NCBI GenBank assembly: GCA_037447655.1
Contig: JBBHKE010000467.1
Coordinates: 1 to 64,000, forward strand
From: Zygnema cylindricum
Lineage: Eukaryota; Streptophyta; Zygnematophyceae; Zygnematales; Zygnemataceae
Direction: 5' to 3'
DNA: 64,000 nucleotides
The notes beneath the pieces were generated by a model that was not told the DNA's origin, made no database searches, and saw only the letters and a list, made by a program, of their open reading frames with translations. Positions within the stretch are counted from its first letter, which is position 1. The number at the start of each line of letters is the position of its first letter. Below, piece by piece: positions 51,855 through 62,189 of this stretch. Both the position numbers and the translations under genes were made by a program.

Positions 51855-53590
51855 GGTGAGGGGGGGGGGGGGGGGGGAGGGAAGGGGTGAGGGTGAGGAG
51901 AGGGGGGAGGGATGAGGGGAGGGGTGGAGGCAAAGGGGTGAGGGGGAGGGGGGGAGGGAAGGGGTGAGGGGGGGGAGGGAAGGGGTGAGGGGGGGAGGAA
52001 AGGGGTCAGGGGGGGAGGAAAGGGGTCAGGGGGGGAGGGAAGGGGTGAGGGGGGGGAGGGAAGGGGTGAGGGGGGGGGGAGTGAAGGGAGGGGCGAGGGA
52101 AGGGGGAAGGGGAGGGGGGGAGGGGAGGGGGGGGGAGGGGAGGGGTGGAGAGAAGGGGTGACGGGAAGGGGAGAGGGAAGGGGTGAGGGGAGGGGGGAGG
52201 GGAGGGGTGAGGGGAGGGGGGGAGGGGAGGGGTGAGGGGAAGGGGAGAGGGAAGGGGTGAGGGGAGGGGAGGGGGGAGGGGGGAGGGGAGGGGTGAGGGG
52301 AGGGGGGAGGGGAGGGGTGAGGGGGGGGGAGGGGCAGGGGGAGGGCAGGGGGAGGGGGTGTGAGGGGATATGGGGTAAGAGGAGGGGTAAGGGGAACAGG
52401 GAAAGGGGTAAGGGGACTTGGGAGCTTCTCAATGGAGGGAGAGGGAGGGGAGAGGTGAAGGGAGGGGAAGGGAAGGGCAGCAGCGAGGGGAGAGGGGAAG
52501 TGGGGTGGGGAGACGGGAGAGGGAGGGGGGAGCAGAGGGAGGGAGAGTTGAGGGGAAGAGGGGACTAGGGAGGGATACGGGGAGTGGGGAGAGATGAGGA
52601 GAGTGGGGAAGGGTGAGAGGATAAGAGAATCGTCTGTATCTCTAGTTTGTTTGATCCCCTTTTCTTTTTTTTTTTTTTTTTTTTTGAGTTCAGCTGCCGG
52701 CCGTCAAGTTTTAGCCGGCCGTCAGATTCCGGCCGGCGGCAGATTCTGGTGGCGCAGATGGCGGCAGAGAAGAGCAGCTCTGCAGGTGGGGAGGAGGGAG
52801 AGGTGGGGAGGAGGGAGAGGAGGGGAGGAGGGAGAGGTGGGGAGGAGGGAGAGGTGGGGAGGAGGGAGAGGAGGGGAGGAGGGAGAGGTGGGGAGGAGGG
52901 AGAGGTGGGGAGGAGGGAGAGGTGGGGAGGAGGGAGAGGAGGGGAGGAGGGAGAGGTGGGGAGGAGGGAGAGGTGGGGAGGAGGGAGAGGTGGGGAGGAG
53001 GGAGAGGGAGAGGGGGAGGGAGGGAGAGGGAGGGAGAGGGAGGGAGGGGAGGGAGGGGAGGGAGGGAGAGGGAGGGAGAGGGAGGGAGAGGGAGGGAGAG
53101 GGAGGGAGAGGGAGGGAGAGGGAGGGAGAGGGAGGGAGAGGTGGGGAGAGGGGGAGGGAGAGGGAGGGAGGGGAGGGAGGGAGGGGGAGGAGAGGGGAGG
53201 GGGAGGGAGGGGGAGGGGGAGGGGGAGGGGGAGGGAGGGGGAGGGGGAGGGGGAGGGAGGGGGAGGGAGGGGAAGGGGGAGGGGGAGGGAGGGCGAGGGG
53301 GAGGGGGAGGGAGGGCGAGGGGGAGAAAGAGGGAGGGAGAGGGGGAGAAAGAGGGAGGGAGAGGGGGAGAAAGAGGGAGGGAGAGGGGGAGAAAGAGGGA
53401 GGGAGAGGGGGTGAAAGAGGGAGGGAGAGGGGGTGAAAGAGAGGGAGAGGGGGAGATAGAGGGAGGGAGAGGGGGACAAAGAGGGAGGGAGAGGGGGAGA
53501 GAGGGAGGGGGATAGAGATGGAGAGAGAGAGGGGGGAGGGGGGAAAGAGGGTGATGGAGGAGGATGGGGGGAGAGAGGGGAAGGGAGATG
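51855..53590 (+). repeat. Long purine tract, G/A on the plus strand
   Basis: About 1.7 kb in which the plus strand is almost only G and A, broken by a mixed segment at 52640-52790. Sub-units include GGGGAGGGGTGA, GGAGAGGTGGGGAGGAG and GGGAGGGAGA. It starts with a run of about 19 G. Open frames on both strands are repeat products (Gly/Arg/Glu-rich or Pro/Ser/Leu-rich) and are not called as genes. Confidence 0.95.
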
Positions 53591-53759
53591 GGTATCATTT
53601 TTTAAGGTCCACAGCTGACTCCATGTATCATGTGGGGAGGGGGCGGGCAGAGAGATGGAGGAAGAGGGGGAGAGGGAGGAAGAGGGAGGGTATTCTTGTG
53701 GCTGACTCCATCTGTCATGTGGTGGGGGGAGATACGGAGGGAGAACAGAAAAGATAGAA

Positions 53760-55339
53760 TGGAAGGTGAAGAGGGCGACGCTTTTGAAAAATGGGGTATG
53801 TAAAAATAAAATAAATAAAAATGTTTTTATGTTACCATTAAAAAGAAATGTTAGTATTTTTAATTTGTTGATTTTTTCATTTTTGAAACTGGAGAAAAAA
53901 ATAAAAAACACAAAACTTAGTAATTGTTAGTGGTTATTTTTTTTAATTTCATGGAAATGGGACAGCAGTAGTTTCTTGTATCGCGGAGGTTTTTCCTATA
54001 ATCGATATCTATTTTTTCGGGTCGATACTCGATATATTGTATCTTCGATAATCGCGATATGGTATATATTGTATCTCCTCTATCGTGAATATTTCATCCC
54101 CGATAATCGAGATATATCGTATCTCCGATAATCGCAATCTATCGATATTGATACCGATGTATCGATACCGATATCACGATGTCGTCGATAACCGTACAAT
54201 AATTATATTCTTACTTTTGGAACGTCTTTTCGAGACTACCGTAGAGGTGAAAAATGTTTCTCGAAGAGTTACGCTACATTTCCTATCGTTATTGACGTTA
54301 AGGATTAATAAGTGTTAGTTCAAACCTAGAATATATATAAGGCCAATTTAGTGCAAGGACTCTTGGCAGCTTGCAGTTTAAATAGTGTTGTTAACATTAT
54401 TGTATGATTTTCGGCCAAAAAAACGCATGATAAATTGGTGTTATGAACTTTAATAACAATGGAGCGTAGTACTAGATGTCTAACTTTTGGGTGACGCTGA
54501 TTTATAAGATCCAGTTTCCTGAAATTTGTTGCAAAAATGCAACTCCATAGGTGTCATTAAAAGGAAGAGACGTGTTCCAATGAGATAATGAAAATCTAAT
54601 TGAACCTTTGCGTTTCTGTAAGTGCTCAGATTTCTGTACATTTTTTTTTTGAGGGAAGTATCTAGAAAGGGATTGGTCATGACAAAAGTGAGAGGACGTA
54701 CAAATTCCGTACTTTAAATATCTGGAGAAACTGACAAAAAAAGCAAATGAATATTTTTTCCTTGTTCCAGGCAGTGGGAGGTAACTTGTCTTTTGTCATT
54801 CGTAGGAACCCTGCCGTAGATTTTGTCGAGACATTGGACTTCAAGAAAGTATCTGACTCTTGTCAAAAGAATTTTAGTGAATTTAAAATTATGGGCAATC
54901 AACTGTTCGGTGAAGGTTTGGCGAGATATGTTTTCTGTCTCGTAAAGGTTTACTTAAGGATTATGCACTATGGTCGATTCTTGGAAGTTATCGAATTAAC
55001 AACATTTATCAGCAAACTCGATAAATATTGGATTTTTAAAGTCGCGGTACTGGTAAATACTCATATCGCGATATATCGTCCCTGAATTTGTTCGACAAAC
55101 AACACTAGACAGCAGTATATTTTCAGAAACCCTAATATTTGCACTTTTTTGGAACGATGTTTTCAATAAAGTTTGGTTCATTCTTATTTAATCATCATTG
55201 GTTTATGGTCCCGTTTTGAGTGGGGGCCAAGATACTGATTTTTTGTATTATATTTTTTTTACTAGGTTTTTTAGGGGAGGAGAGAGCGAGAGAGACATTC
55301 AATTTTTTGTGTACTCTGATGCTTTTTAAACTCTGACAG
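53760..55339. other. No clear gene; CGATA-rich palindromic repeats; possible upstream part of the STR14-like gene
   Basis: At 53998-54195 the motifs CGATAATCG, ATATCG and TATCGATA recur, and ATCGCGATATATCG is found again at 55066. The frame at 54747-55085 has an acceptor-like CTTGTTCCAG at 54761-54770 and a donor-like GTAAAG near 54942, but its translation does not resemble the N-terminus of the rhodanese family. The true 5' exons of the next gene are not identified. Confidence 0.4.
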
Positions 55340-55432
55340 GTAAAGTCATTTACCGCCAAAGAGGCTCTCTCTCTCTCTCAAGAGAAGGGCTTTACTCTCG
55401 TCGACGTCCGGCCCCAGTATGAGTTTGAGGAG
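55340..55432 (+). CDS. STR14-like: STR14-like plastid rhodanese protein, exon a
   Basis: 31 codons between CTGACAG and GTAGGA: VKSFTAKEALSLSQEKGF and TLVDVRPQYEFEE. The DVRP motif opens the rhodanese fold. It aligns without gaps with plant STR14-type proteins and joins in phase 0 to the exon at 60687, giving continuous family sequence across the splice. The transit peptide and first residues must lie upstream; I could not place them. Related plant proteins are chloroplast-located; the exact reaction of this subgroup is not settled. Confidence 0.85.
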
Positions 55433-55440
55433 GTAGGAGG

Positions 55441-55600
55441 CCTATTCATTTTTCTCTCTCTCCCCCTCTCCCTCTTGCTCTACCTCTCTCTCTCTCTTCC
55501 CCTCCTCCCTCTCTCTCTTCCTCTCCTCCCTCTCCCCCTCTCCCCCACTTCCCCCTCTCCCTATCCTCTCCCTCTCCCTCTCCCTCTCCCACTCCTTCCT
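55441..55600. repeat. CT-rich microsatellite in intron 1
   Basis: Runs of CTCTCT and CCCTCTCC on the plus strand directly after the exon donor. Similar pyrimidine-rich stretches occur at 57345-57412, and a purine-rich (GAGAGG)n at 60408-60446. Confidence 0.9.
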
Positions 55601-55897
55601 GTTTGAGTTTGAGGTAGTAAGGGACCTATTCAAAGACATAAAAACAATGGTTTTTGCCAAACCCAGATTTTGAACAACTACAAGCATAACTATGACTAAG
55701 GGTGAGATTCCATTAGCAAAAAAATGGGGTTGTTTACGGGACGCCGTACGTTTTCGTACATATTCCTACCATTTTTTTTTTTTGTCAGACGAAACATGTT
55801 TACCGGATAGCTATCCTGATGCTCCAATAAATAGGTGTAAGTCTTGACCGTTGGATGTTTCACTTTTTCAGATCCGCGAAGCAATCGCGCAAATCAT

Positions 55898-55943
55898 CCA
55901 GTGTGAAGAAACTCTCCTCGCGAGGAGAGTTGCTTCACACTGG
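55898..55943. repeat. Near-perfect 46-bp palindrome without a loop
   Basis: 23-base arms meet at CTCCTCG|CGAGGAG, with one mismatch near the middle of each arm (AAACT/AGTTG). It lies in intron 1 of the STR14-like gene. Confidence 0.9.
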
Positions 55944-56174
55944 TCGTGTACCATTGGTACACGTGAAAAGGAAATAAAATATCCACGACTAATACGCGAT
56001 CACAGGTGTACACGTCGCACACGTTGTACACGTCGTATACACCATGTGCCTCCTGCCACGCTGGATGCCACGCTGGATGCAGGTCCACCGAAAGTATTTT
56101 CGCATGCTCCTTCTAACATCCACCGACCTTCAAAGTTTACCGCGCCATTTTGCCGTTCCGTTTCAAAATTTTGA

Positions 56175-57413
56175 TTTTGATTTTGGTCGCTAACTTTTCG
56201 TACGAATCATTAATTACCTTCGCTGGTACAGATATTACGTTCAGATTTTTCTTTTAAAGATTTTTTGAAGATTTTTTAAATCTGAACTCTAACTTACGTG
56301 GCATCAATCATAATTGCGAAAGGTTGTTTCCTGGCCCGTCAAAATGGAACGCTCTGCCAATAAACCCTGCAAATAGACGTGTCTGTACGTTTACTGGGAC
56401 CACCTAATGGAATCGAGGCCTAAAAAATAATTCGAATGAAAAAAATACGATTTCAAGAATTTTAGTCTGCCTTGACATTATGGTCTATATTCTATCTTTT
56501 AGGAGTATATTTTTAACGCTAAAAACGTTAGCCGGTGTTATAAAGTAGGCAATGTTCTTGCCACCATTTATGGGACAATGAGATCCCACCATTTTTTTTG
56601 GTGTTGCTCAACAATATTCTTGTTTTTGTTAATCTCAAATATTGCCTCACTCATCTATCGGTTGAAACCATAGATTTAGTTTGCGAAACATTTGGAAACA
56701 CTATATATTATTATCAGGTACGGTACGCGTACTATATGGTGTACAAGGTAACAATATACAGTGTTTCTGTATAGTAGGCGTACTATACGGGGAACCGTAC
56801 ATAGTGTTTCTGTGTAGTACGTGTACTTTACTGGGTAACAATACATAGTGTTTCCAGTTGTTCTCGCACATTAAACCTATAGATGTAACTCTAAGCAAAC
56901 GGTTGGTACAAGACAATATATAATTGCTCTCGTACACTAAACCTATAGCTGAAACCCTAAGCAGATGTTGGGTACAATACAATATATAGTGTTTCCAATT
57001 GTCCTTGGACAGTAAACCTACAGTTGAAACCCTCAGAAACCCTAGAAAGTCAAACGTTTGGTACAAGTTCTTTATGGTACAGTACAGTGTAGCGTAGCAT
57101 AGTGTAGGGTGTTGTACCGATAACTTTACTTTTCAAGTCTTGACGGTTATAGAAAAAAGAAACGTTTGAAGAGTACAAAAGTAATGGTACGGATATTGAT
57201 GATATCATGAGATCGATATCGATATTGATATATTGCGTTAGTCAGGGATACGATATATCGGTTATCGAACCCTCATAAAGGTTATTGGCAAAACCTGCGC
57301 GATATACAAGACTACCATTATTACAACACTATAGTTATTAGTTCCCCCCTCTCTCCCTCTCCCCTCTGTTTCTGCCTATTTCCCCCCCTCCCCTCTCCCT
57401 CTCCCTCTCCCTC
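56175..57413. other. Intron 1 sequence without recognised genes
   Basis: Contains internally repeated phrases (ACAATACATAGTGTTTCC, ACAATATATAGTGTTTCC, AAACCTATAGCTGAAACCCT) at 56750-57050 and another CGATAT-rich patch at 57195-57270, like that at 54.0 kb. Nothing coding is seen. Confidence 0.5.
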
Positions 57414-57663
57414 TCACGTCACGTCATGTCACAACATGTTTGGTTTTCAAGGAAGCTAGAGGTAATGCCAAAGGTGACGTGGAAAACGTTTTCCTGGTTC
57501 TCTAGTGCACTTTGAAATGCCTAATGAGAGGACCAACGAGAGGTGTGCAGCTCCTCTACTTCATGGGAAGGAATCTCGTTTGAGGTAATTGTGGCTAAAG
57601 AAGAGAAGGAGATGGGACCTTTTTTCTGACAGAACTTCACTTTCATTGGTTGAGGTTAAATTT
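57414..57663. repeat. 250-bp direct repeat, copy 1
   Basis: From TGTCACAACATGTTTGG through ATGGGACCTTTTTTCTGAC to GGTTGAGGTTAAATTTCTT. It is about 97% the same as 59082-59333 by eye. Confidence 0.9.
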
Positions 57664-58115
57664 CTTGCTAAAATCCATGTTTTTTTGACAAAATTCCTAG
57701 TCTTCATTTGATCACCCAAACTTCTGGGCATAAATAATACTCGGAGAAAATAGGGTTTAGTGTCCAGGACTCCAATTCTTACAGCATTATAAGTCTTAAT
57801 GGGAGGTGGGCATATGCGAAGTTCATGACTCAGTTACGATTTGTAAGGTTTTAAAGGAACAGTCAGTAGTCCAGTCTCAACTCAGTTAAGGGTGATTAGG
57901 GTTTTAACGGAACCAACGGAGTCCAGACTCAGTTAAGAGTTTCTTTGGGTTTCAATTTATTCTACACCATGTACGGCTATTTTTGTTCATCAACATTTCT
58001 ATGTGTACGTATGTCCCCCTTTCACTTGGAGGCCACCAGTCGAAATAAGATGTCTTGTCTTTCCATCATAATCATCTGATTTCACGGAGAAAAATGATTT
58101 GAAGGGCGGAAAAAA

Positions 58116-58144
58116 CGTTAATGCTAATAGCGATACCTGGTGTA
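58116..58144. repeat. Single MITE-like end
   Basis: GTTAATGCTAATAGCGATAC followed by CTGGTGTA resembles the right end of the MITEs (AGCGATTCGCGGTGTA type) but has no partner nearby. Confidence 0.45.
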
Positions 58145-58494
58145 GTATGACTTTCATCGATCAATATGGTTACCGTGACTTGTTTCAACACTTCACGATT
58201 TTGATGTTGACTCTCATAAACTCTGCGATGTCGTAAACCATTCATCTAAGATGCCTCGCCTTTGTTACTCATGCGGCGACTTTTTTTTTCTAGATTTTGC
58301 ACGACTCCGACGACTTACTTTTTGCGATCTCTTCAGTTGACTGCAAAAAAAAATCGTAGTTTCATATTACCAGTTAATTGTCCTTTTTTGTACCAAAGCA
58401 TTTAGTAAAATCGTGTTTTTGTCCATTGGTTTGGAGCCACCATGGCTGGGGCACCTCTGCCAACCAGCTCATGCTTCAATGGAACATCATTTCC

Positions 58495-58880
58495 GTTTAC
58501 TCGGCCGTTTTATTTTCTGTTTAGTGGACCGATTTAGTTTCCATTTAGTGGACCGTTTTAGTTTCCGATTAGTGGACCATTTTAGTTTCCGTTTAGTGGG
58601 CCGTTAGTTTCCGTTAAGTGGACCGTTTCCGTTTATTGGACTGTTTTACTTTTTATTCAGAGGACTGTTTTAGTTTCTGTTTAGTGGACTGTTTCAGTTT
58701 CCTTTTGGTGAACCGTTTTCGTTTCTGTTTAATGGACCACTTTAATTTCGGTTTAGTGGACTGTTTTAGTTTCCTTTTAATGGATCCTGTTAGTTTTTCG
58801 TTTACTGGACGGTTTTAGTTTCTATTTAGTGGACCATATTATTGTCTGTTTATTGGACAGTTTCTGTTTCTGTTTAGTTT
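58495..58880. repeat. Minisatellite, unit of about 23 bp
   Basis: Imperfect tandem units of TTTCCGTTTAGTGGACCGTT followed by TTAG. The open frames through it translate to repetitive F/S/L/V/D peptides and are not genes. Confidence 0.9.
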
Positions 58881-59081
58881 CTATTTTCTCCACCTTTTCG
58901 CAAAAGTCCCACTCAAGGAGCAGGAGCTCGTGGGCCAATCATATTGAGGCAGGGAGGAGTGCCGGATTACTCAGTCCCATCCTTTCCCGTGTGTCTTTGT
59001 GCGCTCTTGTGCTCACTCCCAAGTCATCCAGTGGTGGATTAATGTGCACTCAGCCAATTTCACGGCGAGAACGCGAACACC

Positions 59082-59333
59082 GTCACGTCAAGTCATGTCA
59101 CAACATGTTTGGTTTTCAAGGAATCTAGAGGTAATGCCAATGGTGACGTGGAAAACGTTTTCCTTGGTTCTCTAGTGCACTTTGAAATGCCTAATGAGAG
59201 GACCAATGAGAGGTGTGCAGCTCCTCTACTTCATGGGAAGGAATCTAGTTTGAGGTAATTGTGGCTAAAGAAGAGAAAGAGATGGGACCTTTTTTCTGAC
59301 AGAACTTCACTTTCATTGGTTGAGGTTAAATTT
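59082..59333. repeat. 250-bp direct repeat, copy 2
   Basis: Matches 57414-57663. The 1.4 kb between the two copies includes the minisatellite at 58.5 kb. Confidence 0.9.
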
Positions 59334-59459
59334 CTTATACGAGGGAGTGGGGAGTTGAGCATGGGAACTTTACTCTGCCCGTCCCTTTTAATGTTTGTTA
59401 ATTACACTAATTCAGTTGCAAACTTTTTTTCAGTCGAAAAATCAGAGTATTTATAACAC

Positions 59460-60003
59460 TACACCGCGAATCGTTATTAGTGTCAAAGTTTAAATAGTGT
59501 TTAAAAAAATTTACCGTAATTGATGCTAATTAAGAATTTGATTTAAAAAAAAAAAAAAGTGTATTCTAATTTCGGCGTTTATGCTAATTTGGGAACAGCA
59601 AAAATGGAATATTCTTCGTACGATTATGTACATTAATATAGGTATCCGTACAAAATATTAGAAATCGTACGCCGTCGCGAATTTAAAATATCCGTACATG
59701 CTGTACTAATTTACGTGTCAGACTAATCCTGTTTTTTTTAGCGCACGTTCCTATGCGTGCGCGTCTGATTTAACTCATTTTTTGTAAATTTTCACTTGAA
59801 ATGGCACAGTTATGTACGGTCTGACATCGACCGTACACCACACTATTTATATTTTATTGTACTTTCAGGCTTTACTTTATTTTGTACGGTACCTTAATTA
59901 ACGTCAAGGAAAAATTAAATTCATGTATCCTATTTGAGGAAAAAAATCAAAATTTTACAAACCCAAATTAGTGACTTTGACACTAATAACGATTCACGGT
60001 GTA
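59460..60003. mobile_element. MITE copy 3 (544 bp)
   Basis: The ends are TACACCGCGAATCGTTATTA (then GTGTCAAAGT) and its reverse complement with one mismatch, bounded by TA. The inner part of the inverted repeat (GTGTCAAAGT) is private to this copy. It sits in intron 1 of the STR14-like gene and has no coding capacity. Confidence 0.8.
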
Positions 60004-60686
60004 GTTGTGGGAGGAGATTACAATCTGCCATGTCACGTCACGCTACACCAACTTAGTATTGTTGTTACTAATTTCGCGGTAATAGTAAAAAATCTTGCAC
60101 AGCAATAGTGGTGGGGAGTGTACCTTCCAAAGATGGTCGAACCGGCGCGCAAGCGTCAAAGATCCGATCCGACTGATCCTGCGCCCTCGCCTATCATCAG
60201 CGTTGATTTGCCGGCACTCTGCCCTCTCACCACCAAAATTCGGATCCTGATAGGAAGTCGATAATTATGTAAAGAAGATGCTGATCGAACTTATAATGGT
60301 TGTTTTATAATTAATTGAATAAATTGCAATTGTAATTAGGTTTTAATAATGTATTTTTTGCCGTTGTTTTTACTATCGGTACATTTACTTTCTAATTATG
60401 CAGGTGTGAGAGGGAGAGGGAGAGGGAGAGGGAGAGGGAGAGAGAGACCATCTTGACATTTTCTCACCTTTTTTCTGCTTACACTTTGTCCTTTTTTTAT
60501 CCACAAAAGCTGGGCAATTCATGAGAATTTTACAGGAGATTTGTGGGAATCTATGGGAGACTTTCTGGGAATTTGTGGAGAGATATGGAAATTTATGGGG
60601 ACTTATTCAAATTTTTGTGGGGATTCAAATAAGTACATATAAATACATATAAGTTAGATATAAATACATATAAATTGATGTTACAG

Positions 60687-60825
60687 ATTCACCCGGCCGG
60701 GGCAGTAAATGCCGAAGTTTACCGACTTATAAAAGAGTGGACAGCTTGGGATATTTTAAGGAGGGCTGGATTTGCCTTTTTTGGGGTTTTTAACGGAACG
60801 GAGGAAAATCCGGAGTTTCTTTCAG
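60687..60825 (+). CDS. STR14-like: STR14-like plastid rhodanese protein, exon b
   Basis: Between TTACAG and GTCCTT: IHPAGAVNAEVYRLIKEW, TAWDILRRAGFAFFGVFNGT, EENPEFLS plus one base (phase 1). The EWTAWD...RRxGFAFFG...GTEENPEF signature is highly diagnostic of the STR14 group of plastid rhodanese-like proteins. The exon follows a 5254-base intron. Confidence 0.92.
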
Positions 60826-61155
60826 GTCCTTCCTTCATCACCCTCCCCTCCCTCCCTCCTCTTCTCACATGTTTTTCTTTGTTGTTCTTTTTTGCCTGAA
60901 CCCATACAGTACGCGCCGTTATAATTTATCATATAATTTTTTATGTAATTATCATGTAATTTTTTGTGTAATTTTTCACATAATTTTCCAAATAATTTTT
61001 CGTATAGTTTTTCATTTAAACTTTCAAGGAGTTGTTGAACAAATGTAACAACATATTTTGAAGTTCGGGAAATTACTAGGAGTCAGTATATTACTAAGTG
61101 ATAGAAACGAGGACACTTATTTTTTTTTCGTGCGTGATTGCGATCAAAGATGTGA

Positions 61156-61430
61156 TTCACTCTCTGGCTCGATAATACACTGTCAATCGCTATTAATGTT
61201 AAACATGTCAAATTGCCTGAAAAATGTTTGCGAGAACAATCTTTATATTGCTAATCACTGTTAATGTGTTTTTAACTGCCTGAAAGCTGTTCAAAAATGA
61301 GAACAATCTCTATACTGCCCCGTTGCTATTAGTGTTGAACGTTTTTGACTGCTAGGAAACTGTTAATTAACGAGAACAAACTCTACACTGTCCATTGCCT
61401 TTAATGGTAAACATGTTTCTTTTCGGGCCG
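61156..61430. repeat. Degenerate tandem repeat, unit of about 70 bp
   Basis: Four diverged units, each with a TACACTG/TATACTG start, a TTGCTATTAATGTT-like middle, AACTGCCTGAAA and GAGAACAATCTC. The first phrase is loosely similar to the MITE end. It lies in intron 2. Confidence 0.6.
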
Positions 61431-61653
61431 TTGAAGTACTTTTTCTCACTACACACTTTTCCGAAATCTATTGAAATGTAAGCCTGTTACCTTCTGATGG
61501 GTTGCCTCGGGAATGTAATTCAATCGTTGAGCATGAAAAGTTTAACACCTATAGGTGGCCAAAGAATGTTTAACATCCACTAGCGATGAGCAGTCTACCG
61601 TTGTAAACATAACGCCTAATTGACACATTTTTGAGGATTCTGTGTGAATGCAG

Positions 61654-61759
61654 TTATTGAATCTGCGGGTTTAAAGAAAGATTCAAATATTATTACAGCA
61701 TGTGGTTATGGCGGTACATTGAAGCCCACGCAAAATTTTACCGAAGGAAAAGAGTCGAG
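61654..61759 (+). CDS. STR14-like: STR14-like plastid rhodanese protein, exon c
   Basis: Between AATGCAG and GTAAGG: the split codon gives V, then IESAGLKKDSNIITACGYGG TLKPTQNFTEGKESR. ACGYGG is the active-site Cys loop of the rhodanese fold. The exon ends in phase 2 inside Ser-Arg, as expected before the following conserved LIAAYLL-type helix. That final exon was not found before the satellite at 62.2 kb and should lie beyond the window. Confidence 0.92.
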
Positions 61760-62189
61760 GTAAGGAAGAGCTCTGCTTTTCCTGAATCTAGTCTTTGTTA
61801 AATTCCATCAGCTTCCTGAACTTGTTACTAAGATGGCAGTTATCTTTTCTTCTCAAGAATTTTGCTGGTTTTTCTCAACTGTTTTTCAAGATCTTTTGTG
61901 TGTTTGAGCTGACAAAGGGTCGACTGTGTTCAGGAAACAATTTGCATTAGCTTTTTAAATAACTGAACGGCGTTTTGTAAACAGTTTTTGGAGCAAAGTT
62001 TTTAAGAGGCTCATCCAGGTCCATTAATTTTAGTGTACAGAAATAATTCTTAAAGAAATTGTACAAATTATTTTGCCATGAAAATCTTTCTAGAGGCTTG
62101 CTTATTGTGTGGGGATGCACAAAGCATGTATAAGCACTTTTAAAACCCTAAAAAACTATAAAAACTCTAAAAATGTGTGAAAACATGTG

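Noticed and set aside
51800-52432. Proline-rich minus-strand frame of 210 codons
   Set aside because: Same cause; a GA-rich repeat lacks stop codons on the complementary strand.
52565-53911. Long open frames on both strands through the purine tract (up to 448 codons)
   Set aside because: They are translations of simple repeats: only Pro/Ser/Leu or Gly/Arg/Glu, open in several frames at once, with no domain.
54771-54942. Extra upstream exon of the STR14-like gene
   Set aside because: Acceptor- and donor-like sites exist, but the translation does not match the family's N-terminal region and does not lead into exon a in a supported way.
58413-58818. Repetitive frames (FSFRLVD-like) at the 23-bp minisatellite
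   Set aside because: Product of the tandem unit; no start context, no homologue expected.
57414-59333. Small LTR element (TRIM) formed by the 250-bp direct repeats
   Set aside because: No primer-binding site after the first copy, no polypurine tract before the second, no target duplication seen; kept only as a direct repeat.
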